Assembly (NCBI GenBank): GCA_003501335.1
Contig: DNPQ01000406.1
Span: forward strand, 1-11,307
Direction of reading: 5' to 3'
Source of the DNA: Bacillota bacterium
Lineage (GTDB): Bacteria > Bacillota > UBA4882 > UBA8346
Length of the DNA stretch: 11,307 bases
The notes under the pieces were generated by a model. It saw nothing but the letters and a program-made list of their open reading frames with translations. It did no database searches and was not told the DNA's origin. Positions 8,286 to 11,307 of this stretch are shown piece after piece (position 1 is the stretch's first letter; every line of letters begins with the position of its first letter). The translations under genes were made by a program, and so were the position numbers.

Positions 8286-8488
8286 GTGACTTTTGGAGCG
8301 GCCCAAAAGTCACCAAAAGGCCGCCGGGAACCCATGGTTCCCGGTCTCTTTTTCATCTCCCCGGCCATCCGGTTGCCGGGGTCGGAGTTTTTGATTGGCT
8401 GACGCTGCCGTCGTGGCAGCGTCTTCTGGGCTTGTTGGTTTGCCGACGGCGCAGCTTGCTAGCAAGCTGAGTTTTTCTTCCACGAAAA
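8286..8488. repeat. GC-rich cluster of perfect hairpins (palindromic element 1)
   Basis: Within about 200 bp there are six clean inverted repeats: 8286-8296 with 8303-8313 (11 bp, GTGACTTTTGG arm), 8324-8332 with 8336-8344 (9 bp, 3-nt loop), 8359-8365 with 8375-8381 (7 bp), 8401-8409 with 8415-8423 (9 bp, 5-nt loop), an 18-bp perfect palindrome at 8452-8469, and 8473-8477 with 8484-8488. The segment is clearly GC-richer than its flanks. Open frames across it are by-products of the symmetry. It resembles mosaic palindromic intergenic repeats (REP/BIME-like), a resemblance in architecture only. Confidence 0.6.
8324..8354 (+). terminator. Terminator-like hairpin with T-rich tail
   Basis: A 9-bp GC-rich stem (CCGGGAACC / GGTTCCCGG, loop CAT) is followed by TCTCTTTTTC. 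A second hairpin at 8359-8381 is followed by a T5 run at 8388-8392. Both have the form of rho-independent terminators for plus-strand transcripts, although no intact plus-strand gene ends nearby. Confidence 0.35.
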
Positions 8489-8617
8489 GATGCCGCGCCG
8501 CCGACATCCCTGATCGGCGGGTAGGGTTTATTCAAGGTAGCCTTATATAAGTACTTTCAAGAAGTTTTATAGGCAAAATATATTATCGTTCAAAAGACGA
8601 TTTTGTAAGCTCCGACA

Positions 8618-8928
8618 TGGTCAATATGATGTTGACCACGCGGCTTTGATGTCATGGATGCATCATGGTCCGTCGGCCAGCAGAATTACCCAAGAAGGCG
8701 CCCACATGGAAGTGGGCGACAGTTAAATTGCGCAAGCGTTTCTTCGGCGTCCAAGGATGAATGCCGTGATAGGGGGGGATCTCTGGAGGCACGGTGCCCC
8801 CGAGCGGCGGGATTTAAAAGGGTGTTCCGCAACACCCTTTTGCCTGAGGAGTGTCGCGTGCCAAGGCACGCGCGGGAGCAGGTGGCGTCTCCTGTCGGCA
8901 GAATTAAAATGGCTAAAGGTTTTAATTC
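8618..8928. repeat. Second cluster of perfect hairpins (palindromic element 2)
   Basis: This segment holds a series of inverted repeats: 8618-8624 with 8632-8638 (7 bp), 8699-8705 with 8712-8718 (7 bp, CGCCCAC arm), 8788-8792 with 8794-8798, 8816-8826 with 8831-8841 (11 bp, tetraloop CCGC), 8855-8862 with 8865-8872 (8 bp, CGCGTGCC arm) and 8901-8909 with 8920-8928 (9 bp). A short direct repeat, GTCGGC then CAGAATTA (8672-8688, with 3 extra bases) and GTCGGCAGAATTA (8894-8906), lies near both ends. No credible gene is present. It may be a non-autonomous mobile palindromic element or a structured RNA. Confidence 0.55.
8816..8841. terminator. Bidirectional terminator-like hairpin
   Basis: An 11-bp perfect stem AAAAGGGTGTT / AACACCCTTTT with loop CCGC has A4 on one side and T4 on the other, so either strand's transcript would form a GC-rich hairpin ending in U residues. 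It sits inside the second hairpin cluster and may be part of that element. Confidence 0.35.
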
Positions 8929-8986
8929 CATCATTCTTTACTTTGTAATCCTCAAAATTGCCGATAGACTTAAAAATCGACCCTAG

Positions 8987-9085
8987 CCCTTAAAGGGAAT
9001 TTGTCTGAATTTCGGGTCTTAACGGTTGCGCTTCTTCGACATACTGCCTATTGGCCTTCAATTCTAGCCATTTTCCCTTTAAGGG
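8987..9085. repeat. 13-bp inverted repeat flanking a 73-bp spacer
   Basis: CCCTTAAAGGGAA (8987-8999) is repeated in exact inverted form at 9073-9085. Each arm is itself nearly palindromic (CCCTTAAAGGG). The right arm lies 15 bp past the stop of the minus-strand spo0E-like gene, so the repeat could end that transcript, but the long spacer is unlike a normal terminator. Confidence 0.55.
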
Positions 9086-9099
9086 GAAGGGTAATTGGC

Positions 9100-9291
9100 C
9101 TAAATATCCTGGCTTTTCATTTCTTTAATCTTCTTTTGATACCGATTAATCAACTTATCCAGCTTGATACTGTACGCCAGTACGATCGAGTCGGTACAGC
9201 CGACGGCGTCGAACGCTTCCTGGAGCTTTTGCTTTCCGGCGGCGATTTGTTGTTCGAGGGATGCGATTGTTTGGAGATTGGTTTTTCCCAT
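9100..9291 (-). CDS. Spo0E-like sporulation regulatory protein (aspartyl-phosphate phosphatase)
   Basis: The minus strand from ATG 9291 encodes 63 residues. This is the size of the Spo0E family, which dephosphorylates Spo0A~P and restrains entry into sporulation. A first helix (about residues 6-28, ASLEQQIAAGKQKLQEAF) is followed by the signature S-I-K-L-D-K-L-I-N-R-Y at 41-51, with Ser41 and Asp45 in the conserved SxxxD spacing. An in-frame TTG at 9297 would add two residues and lies closer to the AGGAAAG at about 9310-9316; neither start has an ideal site. It appears monocistronic. Its presence implies an endospore-forming host. In this family individual members can act on other response regulators, so the exact target is uncertain. 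Confidence 0.8.
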   Translation of the reverse strand: MGKTNLQTIASLEQQIAAGKQKLQEAFDAVGCTDSIVLAYSIKLDKLINRYQKKIKEMKSQDI

Positions 9292-9492
9292 GATCAAATT
9301 GAAACGAACGCTTTCCTAGATTTTGCTTGGCTTTTTTCTTTTTGACTTGATTCATGCTATAATGGAAATAATTGAGATTTTTTTACGGTTCACATTTTGG
9401 TTGTACTTTATGGATAAGGCGGATTGGTTGTACTTCGAAGATGTAGCCGGTTGTTAATGATACTTGCAATGCAACGAATGCACTGGGCAATC

Positions 9493-9536
9493 CAAAACCA
9501 GGGCACCCAAGAGGAAAGTCTGGGCTGGTGGTTTTG
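9493..9536 (+). ncRNA. RNase P RNA-like core motif in a truncated context
   Basis: GAGGAAAGTCTGGGCT at 9511-9526 differs by one base from the bacterial RNase P RNA consensus around P4 (GAGGAAAGUCCGGGCU). GGGCAATC at 9485-9492 resembles the segment preceding it in Firmicute rnpB, at about the expected distance. However, the rest of RNase P RNA (several hundred nt with further conserved regions) does not follow; the sequence runs into the XRE gene promoter. The segment also folds as a hairpin: CAAAACCA (9493-9500) with TGGTTTTG (9529-9536), and CCCA with TGGG inside. I read it as a possible fragment, not a working rnpB. Confidence 0.3.
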
Positions 9537-9553
9537 AGTCTAGTTGTGTGATT

Positions 9554-9606
9554 TTGCGTAAATTAAGTGAATTGTTTTAAATTACATTTTTATTATAAAT
9601 ACGCAA
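9554..9606. promoter_or_regulatory. Candidate promoter and operator of the XRE regulator gene
   Basis: Exact 7-bp inverted arms TTGCGTA (9554-9560) and TACGCAA (9600-9606) bracket a possible promoter, TTGTTT (9572-9577) and TATAAA (9594-9599) with 16-bp spacing. The arms are about four and a half helical turns apart, so paired repressor binding on one DNA face or looping is possible. Autoregulation by the downstream repressor is inferred. Confidence 0.4.
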
Positions 9607-9637
9607 TGAAAAAATGTCAAGGAGAAATTAATACACG

Positions 9638-10141
9638 ATGAAAAATTGTTCGGTCGGTAAGCGCGTGACGATGCTTAGAGAATCTTTGAAATTGGAGCGA
9701 AAAGATTTTGCAGCGGCAATCAATGTGAGCCAACCGACTATTTCACGTATTGAAGGAAATGTAACCAAACCCTCCAAAGGATTTTTATTAGCTTCGACAA
9801 TTCATTTTTCGGTAAATCCTGATTGGATATTAACCGGTGAGGGTGAGATGTTTTTCGGAGCCAAGGAGTATATTGGCAGTGGGATTAAGTTGTTTGGAGA
9901 TCAGGAGATGTGCAAAGGGTTAACAAATGTGCTGGCAGATCCGGAGTTTGCGAAGTTCCATGCTTTGCTCACAGCGGGAGATGTTGTGCAAAACGATATT
10001 GATGAGGAATTGGCGGCTTATTTGCAATATATATTGAAAATGTGGCATGCGGGAGAACGGGATCGGAATTGGGTGATGGGACAACTAACGAGAGCGTTTG
10101 AAGATGTGGGGAAGAAGTTGGAGAAAGGAAAAGATAAATGA
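9638..10141 (+). CDS. XRE-family (Cro/CI-like) helix-turn-helix transcriptional regulator
   Basis: A 167-residue protein with an N-terminal HTH_3 domain: helix 2 and recognition helix lie at about residues 23-40 (DFAAAINVSQPTISRIEG). It is followed by NPDWILTGEGEMFF at 60-73, a segment common in phage-type and chromosomal CI-like repressors. The C-terminal part (about 85-167) is predicted helical, with no LexA-like protease Ser/Lys motif that I can see, so release by RecA-stimulated self-cleavage is unlikely. ATG 9638 has AAGGAG (9619-9624) at a rather long 13-nt spacing. No co-directional partner follows closely. It probably represses its own promoter and perhaps a neighbouring element; its target is unknown. 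Confidence 0.88.
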   Translation: MKNCSVGKRVTMLRESLKLERKDFAAAINVSQPTISRIEGNVTKPSKGFLLASTIHFSVNPDWILTGEGEMFFGAKEYIGSGIKLFGDQEMCKGLTNVLADPEFAKFHALLTAGDVVQNDIDEELAAYLQYILKMWHAGERDRNWVMGQLTRAFEDVGKKLEKGKDK

Positions 10142-10799
10142 GCGGCGGGGAGCTGATCTTTTGGATTAACTTTTTTGACTATCCCCTCGGAGAAGGAACG
10201 GAGCTGTTAGTTGATTAAAGTCCGTCATTTTTTCTTCTTTAAGCCATTTTGTAAAACTTCAGAACGGAATGACCCCAAAGATGAATTTAAGCTCGGTCGT
10301 TTCGTTCTCCTTATCCTACTACCAATCGGATATGAAAGGGTAGCGGTTATCGAAAAATTAAATGTCTCTTTTTAAGGTTTGAAGTCGTTTAACTTTTTGA
10401 AATAATTTCCATTTACTGACGGGATTTTTTTATTTTTTCAAGACTTTTTTCAGAAAATCAATTTTAGCCATGATGTCTTCTTCTTCGGTATCGGCATGAG
10501 TAGGGGTATAGTCATATACTCAACTTTCGCAGAGTAACTTAGGCAAATTGCAGTTTTTTAGTGCTTTAATATTTTTTTTATGATAATTCAAGTCTCTATA
10601 TGCAATTGGCAATAATCGGGTTAACCCTCAAATTTTGGACAGTATCGTTTTATCTCTTTAATTTTCATAGTTTTTTTTGGCTTTCTTGATAAAAGGCTTC
10701 CGGAGCCATATCGAATATGCAAAAACTTCACTACAAATTAAGGCCCGTTATCAGTTCGGACAGCTAGCGTATGAGCTGATTGATTAGATTGCGCCCTAT
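10142..10799. other. Gene-poor AT-rich region
   Basis: No intact gene is seen on either strand. Contents are long T-runs, a perfect 10-bp palindrome GGGTTAACCC (10618-10627), GGCTTCCGGAGCC (an imperfect palindrome near 10697), and the minus-strand remnant described separately. Stop codons are dense in all frames, consistent with decayed sequence. Confidence 0.5.
10430..10525 (-). pseudogene. Short C-terminal-like fragment of an unidentified gene
   Basis: The minus strand reads about 30 codons ending at TAA (10432-10430): VYDYTPTHADTEEED, then IMAKIDFLKKVLKK and stop. The charged, lysine-ending helix looks like a protein C terminus. A TGA interrupts the frame immediately upstream and there is no start with a ribosome binding site. 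I do not recognise the family; a transposase tail is conceivable but unsupported. Confidence 0.25.
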
Positions 10800-10877
10800 C
10801 ATTGCTCTTTTGAGAGTGGTGTGGGAAAAAGCTTAAAATCCCTGCTAGAAAAGTCTATGAGGGCCATAAGAGCAATG
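10800..10877. repeat. 10-bp inverted repeat that competes with the outer stem of the structured element
   Basis: CATTGCTCTT (10800-10809) is exactly complementary to AAGAGCAATG (10868-10877). The last five bases of the right arm are also the first five of the 16-bp arm at 10873-10888, so the two pairings are mutually exclusive over CAATG. Confidence 0.55.
10837..10867 (+). repeat. 31-bp dispersed repeat, copy 2
   Basis: This copy matches 7793-7823 at 27 of 31 bases and immediately precedes the structured element at 10873. It could be part of the same mobile or RNA-encoding unit, with copy 1 being a remnant of another insertion. Confidence 0.6.
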
Positions 10878-11117
10878 TCATCAGGCTATTGTGGAATAAA
10901 AAGGAAATGCTGTATAAAATCTCATGGCTTGCTTCGAACTCAATCAAAGGGTTGGAAACCCGTTGCTGGGACAAAGCTTATCGGTTAAAACCGATATCTA
11001 CTCGATTTCAAGCATTGTATGATTTACCGGTTTCAACCGTTATGCTTTTACGGAGCCATGAGTTTTAACTCGTGGCGTACCAATTCCAAGATATTTAAAC
11101 GTAGCCTGATGACATTG
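10873..11117 (+). ncRNA. Nested inverted-repeat element, candidate structured RNA (class unknown)
   Basis: A 16-bp exact inverted repeat closes the element (10873-10888 with 11102-11117, arm CAATGTCATCAGGCTA). Inside, in the same nested order, are TGGAAT/ATTCCA (10892-10897 with 11083-11088) and a 14-bp stem with one bulged T (10915-10929 with 11054-11067, core CTCATGGCT). Next come TGCTT-GAA with one bulged C (10930-10938 with 11007-11014) and two hairpins, GGGTT/AACCC (10949-10961) and TATCGGTT/AACCGATA (10979-10996). A last hairpin sits near 11025-11042. The nested stems are far beyond chance. Strand is not fixed by symmetry; plus is chosen because an ORF follows. It could be an RNA component of a two-part system, a MITE-like mobile element, or a cis-regulatory leader. 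Confidence 0.55.
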
Positions 11118-11131
11118 GGACAGGGGATTAG

Positions 11132-11231
11132 GTGAAATAAGCGAGCTTATCACTGCACAAGTTTATCTATTCCGCAAACTCCAAAAAGCCTGGGAATCTC
11201 AGGTATTGAACTGTTAGATCATAAAATGATC
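11132..11231 (+). other. Small hairpins between the structured element and the terminal ORF
   Basis: GTG-AA-ATAAG (11132-11141) pairs with CTTATCAC (11146-11153) around loop CGAG. GATCAT (11217-11222) pairs with ATGATC (11226-11231) around AAA. They continue the structured character into the leader of the ORF at 11285, and neither is followed by a T-run. Confidence 0.4.
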
Positions 11232-11284
11232 GGAGAGCGGAGGTATTTTAGCTGAAGATTTATTAATAAAAAAAGGAACTTGCA

Positions 11285-11307
11285 ATGACCTTATCTCCGG
11301 CTACCGC
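11285..11307 (+). CDS. Start of an unidentified ORF cut by the window edge
   Basis: ATG 11285 is preceded by AAGGA (11273-11277) at 7 nt, an ideal ribosome binding site in an A-rich context. Only seven codons (MTLSPAT) are visible, so the product cannot be named. It starts 167 bp after the 245-nt structured element, so its identity is the key to that element. Confidence 0.45.

Noticed and set aside
8249..8535. Overlapping open frames on both strands in the first hairpin cluster
   Set aside because: They arise from GC-rich palindromes, overlap one another on both strands, and have no ribosome binding sites or domain patterns.
8654..8986. Plus and minus open frames in the second hairpin cluster
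   Set aside because: Same reason: three frames overlap across perfect hairpins and none looks like a folded protein.
9032..9043. Spo0A-box-like sequence TATGTCGAAGAA on the minus strand
   Set aside because: It is a decent match but lies downstream of the spo0E-like gene, away from any promoter.
9001..9345. 114-codon plus-strand frame opposite the spo0E-like gene
   Set aside because: It is antisense to a frame with a clear Spo0E signature and has no start signals.
10625..10650. Possible IS3-like terminal sequence (CAAATTTTGGACAG)
   Set aside because: There is no matching inverted partner, target duplication or transposase in the window.
10814..11068. 84-codon open frame on the plus strand through the structured element (KIPARKVYEGHKSN...)
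   Set aside because: It has no start codon with a usable ribosome binding site (ATG 10907 has AAGGA almost touching it), no recognisable domain, and the stretch is better explained by nested inverted repeats. A decayed gene cannot be fully excluded.
10873..11307. A retron with reverse transcriptase at 11285
   Set aside because: Only seven codons of the downstream ORF are visible and they show no RT signature; the left repeat is not followed by the usual branch-G motif. Kept only as one hypothesis.
1..11307. CRISPR array, tRNA or rRNA genes
   Set aside because: No regularly spaced direct repeats, no tRNA-like cloverleaf and no rRNA core sequence were noticed.

Overview
The window combines genes that point to a diderm, endospore-forming Firmicute, most likely Negativicutes (Sporomusa/Pelosinus-like). 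A TolC-type outer-membrane channel and a PagL-like lipid A deacylase gene imply an outer membrane with LPS, while a small Spo0E-type phosphatase gene implies endospore formation. Lineage is inferred from this combination only; no rRNA or other marker is present.

Region 1 (1-6306) is a complete tripartite RND efflux locus. A divergent TetR/AcrR-type repressor gene (cut by the window edge) faces an AT-rich regulatory gap of about 460 bp, followed by an outer-membrane factor, a periplasmic adaptor and an RND pump on the plus strand. The adaptor and pump genes overlap by 8 nt. The gap holds a 25-bp imperfect palindrome overlapping the predicted repressor-gene -10 box, a candidate sigma-70 promoter toward the pump genes, and an 18-codon ORF whose stop overlaps the channel gene's GTG start.

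Region 2 (6307-7600) carries a PagL-like acyloxyacyl hydrolase gene interrupted by one extra G in a GGGG run, then a strongly decayed second copy with further frameshifts and an internal deletion.

Region 3 (7600-9100) is largely non-coding. It contains a 31-bp repeat shared with the far end of the window, and two GC-rich clusters of perfect hairpins (about 8286-8488 and 8618-8928) that look like dispersed palindromic elements.

Region 4 (9100-10141) has the Spo0E-like gene on the minus strand, a hairpin carrying a near-exact copy of the RNase P RNA core motif without the rest of that RNA, and an XRE-family repressor gene whose promoter is bracketed by a 7-bp inverted repeat.

Region 5 (10142-11307) is gene-poor with a fragment of a decayed minus-strand frame, then a 245-nt nested inverted-repeat structure (10873-11117), further small hairpins, and the first codons of an ORF with a good ribosome binding site at 11285. 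This structured segment is the most likely place for an undescribed element (RNA or mobile), but its class cannot be fixed without the gene beyond the window edge.
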